Positions 34,742 to 49,700 of a stretch of DNA of 64,000 bases are shown here, piece by piece. Origin of the DNA: Saturnia japonica. Taxonomy: Eukaryota > Arthropoda > Insecta > Lepidoptera > Saturniidae. The stretch's first letter is position 1; every line of letters begins with the position of its first letter. The DNA is taken from positions 3,968,001-4,032,000 of the forward strand of contig CM065309.1 of the NCBI GenBank assembly GCA_033032175.1, given 5' to 3'. The translations under genes were made by a program, and so were the position numbers. A model generated the notes under the pieces. The model was not told the origin of the DNA, searched no databases, and worked only from the letters and a program-made list of their open reading frames with translations.

Positions 34742-37700
34742 CTGAAAATAAAAGTGGAATTTAACGAATAATTGAGTCATAAATAAGGAGGGGAAAGGTA
34801 AAACCGCAACTATCTTTAACCTTAAAGTTGAAAAAAGCGTCAACAAACAAATTACAATTAAAAAACACACTAAAATGGAAAATGGACTGGAAATTATACT
34901 TTTTCGTGATTTTATAGTTTTTACTGTTCTAAAACTTAAAAAAATAATTGAACAATAATAGGACAAGCTTGTGGTGTGAATAGTTGTTCAAGTGGGCTAA
35001 AATTAAGAAGTAATACATTTTGCGCCATCTTTAAAATTACGCACTTGCTACCGTGGCGCCCGCGCCACCCTAATTTGACACTTTACCACGGACACTTTCA
35101 TACATAGAGTTGGTAACTTTTTACAGAAATAAAATCAGCAGTGTTCAATTTTTTGTTTATGAATTTTTATTTAGGATTTCTGTTCACATGTTAACGATCA
35201 TCTATATTAATTATTGTTAACTAATTAATCTTAATAAAGAGTTTTTGACTAGATCTCAAGCAGTCATGTGGTGGTTTTTATTTTAATTCATAAATTTTTG
35301 TTATTTCGCCCTACATTATATAATTTTGGTGGCATTTTACTTGATTTAGTTTGGTTATTGTGAATGAAGTGGATTATCTAATAATAATAACTAAGAACAT
35401 GCATTTTAAGTTGCCACATACTCCTTGGATAGTTTCAACAAGGGAAGCATCATTTTGTTAGAGCTATGATCGAAGATTAAGATTATAATTATAATACGAA
35501 AAAACATGAAGAAATAAATAATGTATTCACATTACTTTGGCAGAATTGTGGAATAACACAGTTACCAATAACAAGATAAATTATTAAAAAGGAAAAAATA
35601 CCCGACTGCAACAAAAACATTTGACAAATTTTTATTTTTGCGTTTTATTTGATTCTCAGACGTTGTTCTGACATCACTCCCAGAATTAAGACGAATCTAA
35701 CGACATCTCCTAAGCTAAAGCTAAAATCCATCAAGCCATTTAGGCTACAGAGCGTGCCAAAGAAATATACATACATGCACTCGAAAAACTTAACCCTCCT
35801 TTTTCGCAGTCGGGTAAAAAGATGGATCTTAAATTGTACGGTGACAGTACCTTTTCAACAAAACTAGACATGGCTGTTTCCTATGTGTGACAAATTGAAG
35901 TGAATTTATATTATACTAAAACCAAAAACTTACTTAAACGTAGGTAGTAGATACTTAAAAAGATACCTCACATAATTCTAGCTGTTGAACACTGCGAAAA
36001 TATTTACTTACTAAGGTATTGTAAATCGTTAGGTATAAGGTCATAAATAAATAAATAAATGTTTTATACTCACAATTTTCTCTGACACGACCAAATTGTT
36101 TTGTTAACAACTGGCTATAATAGCGGCAAGTAGTGACCAAATGCGATTTCACAATATATTCCTCTAAGTATTCTGAAAATGAAGATAAACTATATCATAC
36201 ACCTACTTACCATACTTTTTAAGGATTTCTTTTATTCCACTTTATTACAAGGTCTATATTAGTTGGTCGAAATTCTAAAAATACTTAATTGATTAAGTCA
36301 ATAATTTCAAGAAAATGTTACAGACTAACGAGGTAGCTTATAAATGAGTAAAAACAAAACTGAAAGTACTAGTTTTTTTAAAATAATAGCTCGCGCATTG
36401 ACGGTACCTACGTAGGTACTGTCTTTGATGATAAGCTCAACAGAGTCCAAACATAACGGCAACCACCGAGAGATCTAAATCCATCGGCGGTCGCCGCTAT
36501 TAATACATACCTAGGTATTAATTATTTGAAACAAAATAATATTGTAAGATTGCATGACAGAGTTTATGTTTAAGTTTGTAAAAAGTATAGTGAAATAAAT
36601 CGATACCCAATAGGAATAACATCGTAACTCACTGGCAATGTTCAAGATTTTTTTATATAATGATTCAAATGTAAATTGGCTGATAGATACCTATTTGTGA
36701 GGTGTAACTAAGTAATGGACAATGAAAATAAACAAGAAATATCCTTTTTCTAAATTTCTAATGACAATTTCAGTTATGTAAAAATGGATCTATTAGTCTC
36801 AAAGATAAGACTGCAAAAGAAATACGAGTTTTATTTTTATATATTTTAAATGATTATATCATTAATATGTACTGGGTGTCGAAATATAATGGCTGGTTTG
36901 CTACCAAACGTGGATCTAGAGTTTATTTAGTTGGGGAAGGAGATCACGATCCTTGCCGAGATTCGCGCGTGTTTGCTAAACTAAGATAAAAAAACAATCA
37001 AATTTTTTACTCGTATTATCCATCGAAAGGTTAGCGAGTGTGAGACGACAGTTAGAACAAGAACATGTCTGAGTGAGGCCATCTAATAACAGACTCTTTT
37101 CCGACCACTTGTAGTCATTATCTGAAATAAATGAAATATGTATTGAATTGTGTTTCGTATTGTCGAATGATACTTGTGAGAAAACACACTATTTTACAGT
37201 AGTAAAATACAGTACAGTACAGTTTACAGTTACAGTAGTTTACAGTAGTTAGTAAACTACTATTAATATTATTATATTAAGTAAGTAATTGTTGTATATA
37301 TATATATGTAATTGGTTTCTCGGAAACGGCTACAACGATTTCGATTAAACTTTGAATTTAGATAATATTTTACATTCCAAGTTTACCTAGATAGGTGCTT
37401 TTCTTTTTTTGTTTATAAGACACCGAGCACGGCTCGGTCGCCCAGGTATTACTATATAATTCCTCATCTGCCTCATATATACTAGCTCATTAGCCTAGTC
37501 CTCGTTAGCGCGACTGCTATAATCGAGTTCCTAGGTTCGATTCCCAGATCGAGCAAAGTATTATTGGGATTTCTCTGAAATTCTCAGTAGCAGTTCGGAG
37601 TTTGGCTTTGTGCCCGATAAATGGCAATAGGCTCACCCCCTGTTACATAGGACCTAAAAAACACACGGCGAACTGTGGGTGTACATTGGTACACCTCTGC

Positions 37701-40700
37701 CTAACCCTTCGGGGATATAGGCGTAATAGTCCCAGTCAACACGTTACCTTTCCTTTACATCAGGCTGCCTGTCTACTGTAGCGGAGAAAAGCGAAGCTGT
37801 GCATATTTCGCTCAATAGAATTACATAAAAATCTAGAGACGTAATTCTATTGGTCGAGATTGCCTAGAGATGCAATTCTATTGGTCGAGATTGGTTAGAG
37901 ATGCAATTCTAATAATCGAAATTTTCACAGCTCCGCTTCAGTTGACAGGCAGCCTAACACACAGGTCATACGTGGGTCAAAGCCTAATGAATATACACAT
38001 GACATAAAACTGACAAGCTTATTGATCTCAAAGTTATGTCATTCTCCGTCAGAACATACTGATGTATAAATAAGACTTTAATATGATGTCAGGAATCCAC
38101 ATTAATAGTGTCTCTTCAAGCCAGCAATAATAGTCATAAATAATAGTTCACAAAAAGCAATACACACATGCGATCGATCGCAAAGAAACGGAATATACCT
38201 AGGTATCATCGAACACTTCTGCGAATAAAGAAGATTTAAAATGCTCAAGTAACATCCATCGTTAATTTTTGCTATGATGAACTTTAAAAAGAAAATTACT
38301 ATATATTATAAATAACAAACACGTCGAGTTTGTAAAACGAGATTTGACTCTTTCTATGGGATATATAATATTTTGTAGCAATAGAAATATATTTCATGGT
38401 TTTCTAAAACGGGTTATTCATTTTACTGTTTTTAAATCTGAGAAGTGGCACAGTATGACGCTACGAAGACTGTTCTTGTCTCTTATATCGAAGATTGGAT
38501 AAGAGATAGCCTCTTGGGATAGTGTACACGATAACGGTCTTTTATATTTTAAGGTCACCTGGTTGTGTAAAGTTATCCACAAAAGCTTGCTGCTTGATAA
38601 CCTTAGATGGAACGTGCTCGGTGGAACGTATATTTTGTTCGTTAAGTTTTTCATCTGGAAAAGGGAACATATATTTCAAATTACTAGGTTATTTGTTAAA
38701 GCAATCGTAAGAAGAACCAAAGGTCCGCAAAATTCGAAAGCCTAAATGATCTAACAAAAATATTGATAGATAGTTGTTATCCTATGAGTACCAAATAATG
38801 TGTACATAAGGAACAGATTAACAAATAGTTGGACTTTCACTTTACTAAAAATAGAGGGGTTTTTAGCCTACCTATTCAATTATTTGGCTGGAATGTAAAT
38901 GTGTGTGTACATACAAAATACAATTGCATACATACATACATACATAAATCAAACCTCTTTTCCAACGGGGAAAGCAGTGACCACGTCATTCCATTTGTTA
39001 GCTTGCTACGATCCGCGCATATATCTTTCGCTTCTTCAACATTCATCATTAATTTTATGCATGCTCGTTGGTTTAGAGTACTGTTGACCTGACCTTTCTT
39101 GAGAACGTCCCCGATTTGATCGTAGAACGTTCTTCTAGTTTTTCCTCTTCCAACGTTCTCATTCACTCTCGTCTTATAAATCTGTCTGGTCATTCTTCTT
39201 TCATTCATCCTCTCTACATGTACAAACCATCTAAGTATAAATAAAACACAATAACTTATAAGAATTGAGTGAAGATTTTAGTGCCATTTTGAGTTTAACT
39301 GTAAATATTGCTCTGTCGAATAGGTATTTAATTACGAATATAACATATTTATTTATTTTCAAGTTCATCAAGATATATATATATATATATATGTGTATAA
39401 GACAATAAATTTACCAGTAACATCAGCACGTGAAGTCAGAACACTGTGTTTTAATAATGGCAGTTTGTTGGAATCGTCTTTGAATACTAATTTTACAGTC
39501 TCGTACAGTGCTTTGTAAACTGAAAAATTAAATATCAAAATAATTAGATAACGTTATAACTAAAAAAAATGTAAATTAATCTTAATAAAGAGTTTTTGAC
39601 TAGATCTCAAGCAGTCATGTGGTGGTTTTTATTTTAATTCATAAATTTTTGTTATTTCGCCCTACATTATATAATTTTGGTGGCATTTTACTTGATTTAG
39701 TTTGGTTATTGTGAATGAAGTGGATTATCTAATAATAATAACTAAGAACATGCATTTTAAGTTGCCACATACTCCTTGGATAGTTTCAACAAGGGAAGCA
39801 TCATTTTGTTAGAGCTATGATCGAAGATTAAGATTATAATTATAATACGAAAAAACATGAAGAAATAAATAATGTATTCACATTACTTTGGCAGAATTGT
39901 GGAATAACACAGTTATCAATAACAAGATAAATTATTAAAAAGGAAAAAAAACCCGACTGCAACAAAAACATTTGACAAATTTTTATTTTTGCGTTTTATT
40001 TGATTCTCAGACGTTGTTCTGACATCACTCCCAGAATTAAGACGAATCTAACGACATCTCCTAAGCTAAAGCTAAAATCCATCAAGCCATTTAGGCTACA
40101 GAGCGTGCCAAAGAAATATACATACATACACTCGAAAAACTTAACCCTCCTTTTTCGCAGTCGGGTAAAAAGATGGATCTTAAATTGTACGGTGACAGTA
40201 CCTTTTCAACAAAACTAGACATGGCTGTTTCCTATGTGTGACAAATTGAAGTGAATTTATATTATACTAAAACCAAAAACTTACTTAAACGTAGGTAGTA
40301 GATACTTAAAAAGATACCTCACATAATTCTAGCTGTTGAACACTGCGAAAATATTTACTTACTAAGGTATTGTAAATCGTTAGGTATAAGGTCATAAATA
40401 AATAAATAAATGTTTTATACTCACAATTTTCTCTGACACGACCAAATTGTTTTGTTAACAACTGGCTATAATAGCGGCAAGTAGTGACCAAATGCGATTT
40501 CACAATATATTCCTCTAAGTATTCTGAAAATGAAGATAAACTATATCATACACCTACTTACCATACTTTTTAAGGATTTCTTTTATTCCACTTTATTACA
40601 AGGTCTATATTAGTTGGTCGAAATTCTAAAAATACTTAATTGATTAAGTCAATAATTTCAAGAAAATGTTACAGACTAACGAGGTAGCTTATAAATGAGT

Positions 40701-43700
40701 AAAAACAAAACTGAAAGTACTAGTTTTTTTAAATAATAGCTCGCGCATTGACGGTACCTACGTAGGTACTGTCTTTGATGATAAGCTCAACAGAGTCCAA
40801 ACATAACGGCAACCACCGAGAGAATCTAAATCCATCGGCGGTCGCCGCTATTAATACATACCTAGGTATTAATTATTTGAAACAAAATAATATTGTAAGA
40901 TTGCATGACAGAGTTTATGTTTAAGTTTGTAAAAAGTATAGTGAAATAAATCGATACCCAATAGGAATAACATCGTAACTCACTGGCAATGTTCAAGATT
41001 TTTTTATATAATGATTCAAATGTAAATTGGCTGATAGATACCTATTTGTGAGGTGTAACTAAGTAATGGACAATGAAAATAAACAAGAAATATCCTTTTT
41101 CTAAATTTCTAATGACAATTTCAGTTATGTAAAAATGGATCTATTAGTCTCAAAGATAAGACTGCAAAAGAAATACGAGTTTTATTTTTATATATTTTAA
41201 ATGATTATATCATTAATATGTACTGGGTGTCGAAATATAATGGCTGGTTTGCTACCAAACGTGGATCTAGAGTTTATTTAGTTGGGGAAGGAGATCACGA
41301 TCCTTGCCGAGATTCGCGCGTGTTTGCTAAACTAAGATAAAAAAACAATCAAATTTTTTACTCGTATTATCCATCGAAAGGTTAGCGAGTGTGAGACGAC
41401 AGTTAGAACAAGAACATGTCTGAGTGAGGCCATCTAATAACAGACCCTTGTCCGACCACTTGTAGTCATTATCTGAAATAAATGAAATATGTATTGAATT
41501 ATGTGTTTCGTATTGTCGAATGATACTTGTGAGAAAACACACTATTTTACAGTAGTAAAATACAGTACAGTTTACAGTACAGTACAGTACAGTTTACAGT
41601 TACAGTAGTTTACAGTAGTTAGTAAACTACTATTAATATTATTATATTAAGTAAGTAATTGTTGTATATATATATATATATGTAATTGGTTTCTCGGAAA
41701 CGGCTACAACGATTTCGATTAAACTTTGAATTTAGATAATATTTTACATTCCAAGTTTACCTAGATAGGTGCTTTTCTTTTTTTGTTTATAAGACACCGA
41801 GCACGGCTCGGTCGCCCAGGTATTACTATATAATTCCTCATCTGCCTCATATATACTAGCTCATTAGCCTAGTCCTCGTTAGCGCGACTGCTATAATCGA
41901 GTTCCTAGGTTCGATTCCCAGATCGAGCAAAGTATTATTGGGATTTCTCTGAAATTCTCAGTAGCAGTTCGGAGTTTGGCTTTGTGCCCGATAAATGGCA
42001 ATAGGCTCACCCCCTGTTACATAGGACCTAAAAAACACACGGCGAACTGGGGTGTACATTGGTACACCTCTGCCTAACCCTTCGGGGATATAGGCGTAAT
42101 AGTCCCAGTCAACACGTTACCTTTCCTTTACATCAGGCTGCCTGTCTACTGTAGCGGAGAAAAGCGAAGCTGTGCATATTTCGCCCAATAGAATTACATA
42201 AAAATCTAGAGACGTAATTCTATTGGTCGAGATTGCCTAGAGATGCAATTCTATTGGTCGAGATTGGTTAGAGGTGCAATTCTAATAATCGAAATTTTCA
42301 CAGCTCCGCTTCAGTTGACAGGCAGCCTAACACACAGGTCATACGTGGGTCAAAGCCTAATTAATATACACATGACATAAAACTGACAAGCTTATTGATC
42401 TCAAAGTTATGTCATTCTCCGTCAGAACATACTGATGTATAAATAAGACTTTAATATGATGTCAGGAATCCACATTAATAGTAAGTGTCTCTTCAAGCCA
42501 GCAACAATAGTCATAAATAATAGTTCACAAAAAGCAATACACACATGCGATCGATCGCAAAGAAACGGAATATACCTAGGTATCATCGAACACTTCTGCG
42601 AATAAAGAAGATTTAAAATGCTCAAGTAACATCCATCGTTAATTTTTGCTATGATGAACTTTAAAAAGAAAATTACTATATATTATAAATAACAAACACG
42701 TCGAGATTGTAAAACGAGATTTGACTCTTTCTATGGGATATATAATATTTTGTAGCAATAGAAATATATTTCATGGTTTTCTAAAACGGGTTATTCATTT
42801 TACTGTTTTTAAATCTGAGAAGTGGCACAGTATGACGCTACGAAGACTGTTCTTGTCTCTTATATCGAAGATTGGATAAGAGATAGCCTCTTGGGATAGT
42901 GTACACGATAACGGTCTTTTATATTTTAAGGTCACCTGGTTGTGTAAAGTTATCCACAAAAGCTTGCTGCTTGATAACCTTAGATGGAACGTGCTCGGTG
43001 GAACGTATATTTTGTTCGTTAAGTTTTCCATCTGGAAAAGGGAACAAATATTTCAAATTACTGGGTTATTTGTTAAAGCAATCGTAAGAAGAACCAAAGG
43101 TCCGCAAAATTCGAAAGCCTAAATGATCTAACAAAAATATTGATAGATAGTTGTTATCCTATGAGTACCAAATAATGTGTACATAAGGAACAGATTAACA
43201 AATAGTTGGACTTTCACTTTACTAAAAATAGAGGGGTTTTTAGCCTACCTATTCAATTATTTGGCTGGAATGTAAATGTGTGTGTACATACAAAATACAA
43301 TTGCATACATACATAAATCAAACCTCTTTTCCAACGGGGAAAGCAGTGACCACGTCATTCCATTTGTTAGCTTGCTACGATCCGCGCATATATCTTTCGC
43401 TTCTTCAACATTCATCATTAATTTTATGCATGCTCGTTGGTTTAGAGTACTGTTGACCTGACCTTTCTTTGAGAACGTCCCCGATTTGATCGTAGAACGT
43501 TCTTCTAGTTTTTCCTCTTCCAACGTTCTCATTCACTCTCGTCTTATAAATCTGTCTGGTCATTCTTCTTTCATTCATCCTCTCTACATGTACAAACCAT
43601 CTAAGTATAAATAAAACACAATAACTTATAAGAATTGAGTGAAGATTTTAGTGCCATTTTGAGTTTAACTGTAAATATTGCTCTGTCGAATAGGTATTTA

Positions 43701-46700
43701 ATTACGAATATAACATATTTATTTATTTTCAAGTTCATCAAGATATATATATATGTATAAGACAATAAATTTACCAGTAACATCAGCACGTGAAGTCAGA
43801 ACACTGTGTTTTAATAATGGCAGTTTGTTGGAATCGTCTTTGAATACTAATTTTACAGTCTCGTACAGTGCTTTGTAAACTGAAAAATTAAATATCAAAA
43901 TAATTAGATAACGTTATAACTAAAAAAAATGTAAATTTTATAATACAATAATTAGTTTCTTAATTATTAATTTACTCACCTTTTGGTGATAGAATTTCCC
44001 GTAAAACGTCACTGGTTTTTGTATGACAGCATATCGACGAGACAGAGTGTGAAGTGATTAGCCCAATGGAACGATTTTGAATTTGTCCTTTTTGATCCAA
44101 TTCTAAAACGTTAGAAATATGAGTAGGTACTACTAAGTACAACAATTTTTTTTTGAGTTAACATGTCAATGTTCATAATAATTACCTATCCATATTAGTT
44201 GATCTGGGGCTTATTTTTAAATGAAAATCTAAACTATCTTCAAGACAACGGAATTCTTATGTTTACGCGAATTAAATTTCTATTAAATATTTATCAAAAA
44301 TTATTATATTACGTTCTCCTTTTTAACGATTTATACTTTTATAGTTACTCAGTATATATACCCAGCTATGTTAGGTTACGTTGAACCTGCGATATAAAAT
44401 ATCCCGAGCTGGCAACCGCAATATACATTCACAGTGACACGTGGTCGGTTTAGTACACGACACATAAAAATTCTGTTAATATTTTAAAATTAAAATATCA
44501 AAAATTTATATAGCTCAATTGTTTCAGCATAGCTCAAAAAGAATATAACATAAATTTTTAGATGTATCTTTCGCCTTGGAAAAAGAAGATTTTTCATTTA
44601 AAAAGCGACCACTTTGATTTTTCTCAAGCTGTTTTGCCAAATTCAAAGGATCGCTTTAATACGTGCCATAGAATCTCGATAATCACAAAATATGCTAGAT
44701 TATAGTAGTATAGAGGAATGTTAATACAAGAAGACTTGCAAGCATCATACGATCATTTTCTTAGACTGAGATAAAAGATCAAATAATTTGCATAATTGCG
44801 AATTAACTTTATGTGCCGCTTAATTGAACATTTTGCAAACTACACTCAAAAGTGAAATTTATTATTTACATATTACATAATTATGATAAATCTGATAATT
44901 TTTTATTCTTCGTCTGATATTTAATGGCAATTCTTACCTTTGTCTTTGTGAAGAGGTTCGCTTTGAATTGCGACATCAGACTTTTGATTATGTATCATAC
45001 ATCGTGGCTTACCGTATACATAGTAGCAATCTGTGAAACATAATTAAAAATTGATAATAATTGTTTCTACAACTACCCATGAACATATAAAGTTTGTATA
45101 GGTATATTAAAAGGCACAGATTTAAGAACAAGTCAGATGTAGAGTTCAGAACAAGAAAAGACGGGACCAGCATTTAGCTATGTGCTTGACAGCTTGGTGA
45201 CAACACTATATAAAAAAGTGAGGCAGTATGCATATAAGCTTTTCAGGATAGTGAATATAAATTCCACTGTCTTGTATTTAATTGATAAACCACTCCAGCA
45301 GTGTAGTTGTTTGATCCATCCGTTACCCAAAAACTGATTTTATATTTGAAATCAAGAACCCTAATGACCGCTACATACTGATATTAAACCGGATCAAACT
45401 AACTGAACTCATAGACGTCATATTGATTAATGAGCCAATATGTGCTTCTGAATTGTATTTCATTGTTGGCGACTCTTTCGTGTTCCGTGCTTTACTCCTG
45501 CCTTTTTCTCAAATCTATGTTAAAAGGGATGTACTAATAATGGGGATGATATATTCGCTAGAGTAAAAGTGCTTAAAACAGGGAAAAATAGGATTGTACT
45601 TACTTGAAAGTTGATTCCCAATGCAATTGTTTGTTTCGTTTGCAAAACATGGCGAAGCAAATGGAAGATAGCATCTAGATGTTAAAATGGTTGCGGATCT
45701 TTGGATTTCTCGAGGCGTGCATTCTATAGCTGATTACGACCAACGATTTTAACAATGTATAAGCTGTTTAATGTATATATAAAAATAATATAATATCTAC
45801 CTATTTTGATTTTTTCGATTTCGATTTATTAAAGTTTATTGTGACCACACATTTGCTTTTGTAATTTTTGTCCAATTTAAGTATTATACTCAATTTCGAA
45901 TCTGGTTTTGTTGGGTCTGGCACAAAAGAAGAAATTCACCAAATAACTTTCACAAGATAATAGACATGCAATATTTCGGAATAACGGTATTATTTGTACC
46001 TGCATTACATATTTCTGGAGTGGCTTGAAGTTTAGTTTCTCTTAAATCTTTCTTTAGTGTTGTATCTAAAATGTAAAATTGATAGCTGTTTAAAATAAAT
46101 TACATTAAATAAAATTACGCAAGAATTTATACTTTTTTGGCGTACATAACAAAAATAATTACTAAAATTTTTATCCCGCATGTAAGCAACATCATGAAGA
46201 GTCAATGATAATAATGTGAATTCATTTTAATGCCATTATTCTCATCATCATCATCATCATCTGAGCCGAAAGACGTCCACTGCTGTATTCATATATCCCT
46301 CTCCCAATAATCGCCGCAATAAGTGGTCCTGCGCTTTTTGGATCCAACGGGTTCCAAATTGCAAATTGCAAATTTAGGTTTGCAAATTTACCAGGTCATC
46401 GATCCACCCTGTAGTGGGTCTACCCACGCTGCGTCTTCCGGTACATGGCCGCCATTTGAGAACTCTTCGGCCCCATCGGCTATCGTTCCTACGAGCAATG
46501 TGCCCCGCCTACTGCCACTTAAGTCAAGATGCTTGAAGATACTATCATTTATGGCTAACTTCATCATATCGCAGTTCCGTCAAATAAGTAAGTATAACTT
46601 AGTTTGAAGTGATGTGAATGCAATGATTAGTTTCAATTTACCTGAAGTGACTTGATCAACCATAAATTTACTTTTAATTCTAACGTCCGAATCAGATGTC

Positions 46701-49700
46701 CTTCTTGATGGTCTGTATATTGGAAGGATATCTGATAGGCTATCCTTTGATAATGCCACTATTGGTAATGCTGAAATAACTGAAGTTTTCAATTATTATA
46801 ATATATGTAATAAAGTAGTATAAGTTATTTATACTGCTCCTTAGATCGAATCGAAACTTAGTAAAAACAACCTTACTAATTATATGTATATAAGCAAAGT
46901 AAAATTTTTGTTTTTAAATCTTAAACTAAACTTAAAAAGCTATTGTAATGGTTCTTTGCAAATAGATTGTTTTAACGAGATATTTTACATTTACTCTGCC
47001 TAGATTCGTTACTAAATGTTAATAGATTTTGTTTACAAATTTTATATTCGTTAATAAATACAAGGGTATGAATCTACCGTAGCTATTAGTCCCACGATGT
47101 ATACTGCTTTCAGCTGTGTTGGTATTTTCTGCTACATAAATGGGTTTTAATTCTTCCACGTTATCTTTTCGATAATTGTTTACATGATGGTAATCTAAAG
47201 TTAAATATTTAAAAATATAAAATTTGTACTGTTCATTTATTTCTTCTATTATTACTTTGACACAATTTCACACACGGCCATTTAATGCCAAACTAAGCAA
47301 AGCTTGTAATAAGGTAACTAAACAGTTGATATAATACATAGATATACATTGATACAGTTGATAATATATAGATATTTTTATACCCAGACACACAACTGTC
47401 AGTCATGGGCGGGGATCGAACCCGCGACTTCTCGGCTCAAAAGTAGCGTTTCTACCACTGCGCCACGAGGCCTGTCACTAATCTATGCAATAATATTTTG
47501 AATATATTTTTTTAACCGTTTAAATGACATAATAAGAAATAAGTGAATTCTTCAATTTAGATAGGTACCTTTATTTTTAGTATCCAAGAAAATGACTGTT
47601 ATTGTGAACATATGGAAACAAAATAATTAAATTCAACATTTTCAGCAATTAATCTTAGAAACAGGGTTCCCTATCGTATAATTTTTTTTTCTTACAATTA
47701 TTTGGTTCATTTTCGACTCGTGTATTTTTTTTTTTATAAAATATATGAATGCAGTTTTTCTTTTTTTTTAAATCGTCATGTTCCTTAGTACATGTTTCTC
47801 TATCTTCTATAGTTTCAGAGTTCTCCTCACTGACCCATTTAAATGTTACACCTGTATATATTAATATTAAGCATGGGTACTACCTTTCTCCATATTTGCG
47901 CCTCTTTTGATCCATTTATCACCGTCCAGACCATTGGACAATACTCCACTAGTTTCATAATTTGGACGTATTTCCGAATTGGACCTTCTCTGGCCAATCA
48001 ATCGTGAAAGAGACATAATTTGATCGTTTATGAGCTCTGTCAATAACAGAAAAGCTATTTGTGTTCATTTGTTTAGATAGTATGATTTGCTTCGTTGTAC
48101 TATTACAATGTAGGTGATTTGTCAACAAAGAATCAGTAATAAATATATCTTCATAATTTATCCTAATTAAATAAGTATTTAGAACCGCTTCGGTTACAAA
48201 TAGGAATTGCCCCATTGAGCGTATTATATCTGAAATCTGTAACGTGGTGACTGTTGTTAGATGTGAAGTAATTTTTGAGCTTTTACCATATCTCCCTTCC
48301 AATACAAAACCACGCGGGCTGGTATTTGGAATCATAGCTGAACATTAGTAGCCATCGTGTTCAAGAAAAAACAAGTTTGCAAATTATTTCTTTTGCCATA
48401 CTTTGATGACGTGGAATCACCTCCCGGCCAGCGAGTTTCCTCCCTCCAACATTATTTGGTCGTTGTAACAAAGCGTGAAGCTGTATTTCAGTAGTAAAAT
48501 TGGTCACCGGCGGTCGTCGATATTTCAGGACTGCATCGTATTTTCTATGAAATACCTACTGTGCACTCATATAAAAAAATGAATTGGATATACTGTGATA
48601 CTTTTAACTAAAAAAAGATTTTCTTCCTCGTAAGAAGAAACAAAGAATAATGCTCATGAACGTAAGTTAGGTTATGAAAAAAATACCTACATAAAAACCA
48701 GTTTTAATGTTAGGGCCGATATGAGAGAAAGTGAATGCTGAGATGATGAAATGAATTCTATGAGAGCAAATGAGCTCATGAAGAGCTCAGCTGGACACCG
48801 CATCGAACGACGTGGGTTCGAAATCTTAAAATGAGCTTGAGCTTTCGGTAAAGGAAAAGACCTTGATGGAACCCATAGCATGTTGGCAAGAGATTATCTT
48901 GCTAAGGGAAATAAAAAATTGACTAATAGAAATTGTGAAGATATTGTTCAATATTATTTAACAAAAAAAAATTTGTAAACGAAATAAAATGTTTTCCAAC
49001 AATAACTTTATTTTTTAATAATAACAAATCTGAACAACATGATAGTTTGATATTTATTTTTTTACATATCATTAATAAAAACTTCTACAATTATTGCAAT
49101 AAATTCAATTTTGCTCAAAAATCGTATTAAAATAATAAAAATCCACTATGAAAATGGTGGATCCGTGAAAGTTACGTTTCGTAAGATTCGTGATATTTGA
49201 TTACTCTTTATAATACAGTAAAATTTCCATCATTTTCATGTCAATTATTTGTTTTAAAAAACAAAGTTCTTGTTGAAAAACTCAATAATGTCATATTGTA
49301 AAATTACTGTAAATTTTCGGAGTTACTTCCTTGGAATAGACGGGACTGCATTCACACGTTTTAATTTCCGCATGTGTTTGATGTAGGAAGGATGGCGTCT
49401 GTGTATGGCGTTCCAAATCTGTTTAACATAAGCAAAATTCAATATAACTGTGTAAGGGATCGGCATATTGCTTTTTTATTATTCATTGACAATTTTGTTC
49501 TCGAGGAAAATAGTATGTTTATATTTAGATTTATTGCGAATTTCTATTTCAAACCGTCTATTTCAATATTGGTCTAAATCTAAAATTGTGAGAAGATTTA
49601 TTTTATCAATTCTTTTTTTATATACTTATATTTTATTTACACTCTTCTTACGCGAGTTAAAATTAAATAATTACTACGAGTAATACTAGAAAGTTCTATT

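Larger units (their letters stand above)
35223..43937. repeat. Tandem segmental duplication A, two 4.35-kb copies
   Basis: Copy 1 is about 35223-39574 and copy 2 about 39574-43937, in direct orientation, offset 4,351 bp at the left and 4,360 at the right. They look almost identical over introns, SINEs and exons, with scattered substitutions and small indels such as microsatellite length changes. The junction carries 4-5 bp of microhomology (aatt). Each copy holds four exons of the large minus-strand gene (105, 96, 111 and 99 nt, 411 nt in total). It adds 137 residues in frame. All four exon pairs are intact. Confidence 0.9.
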
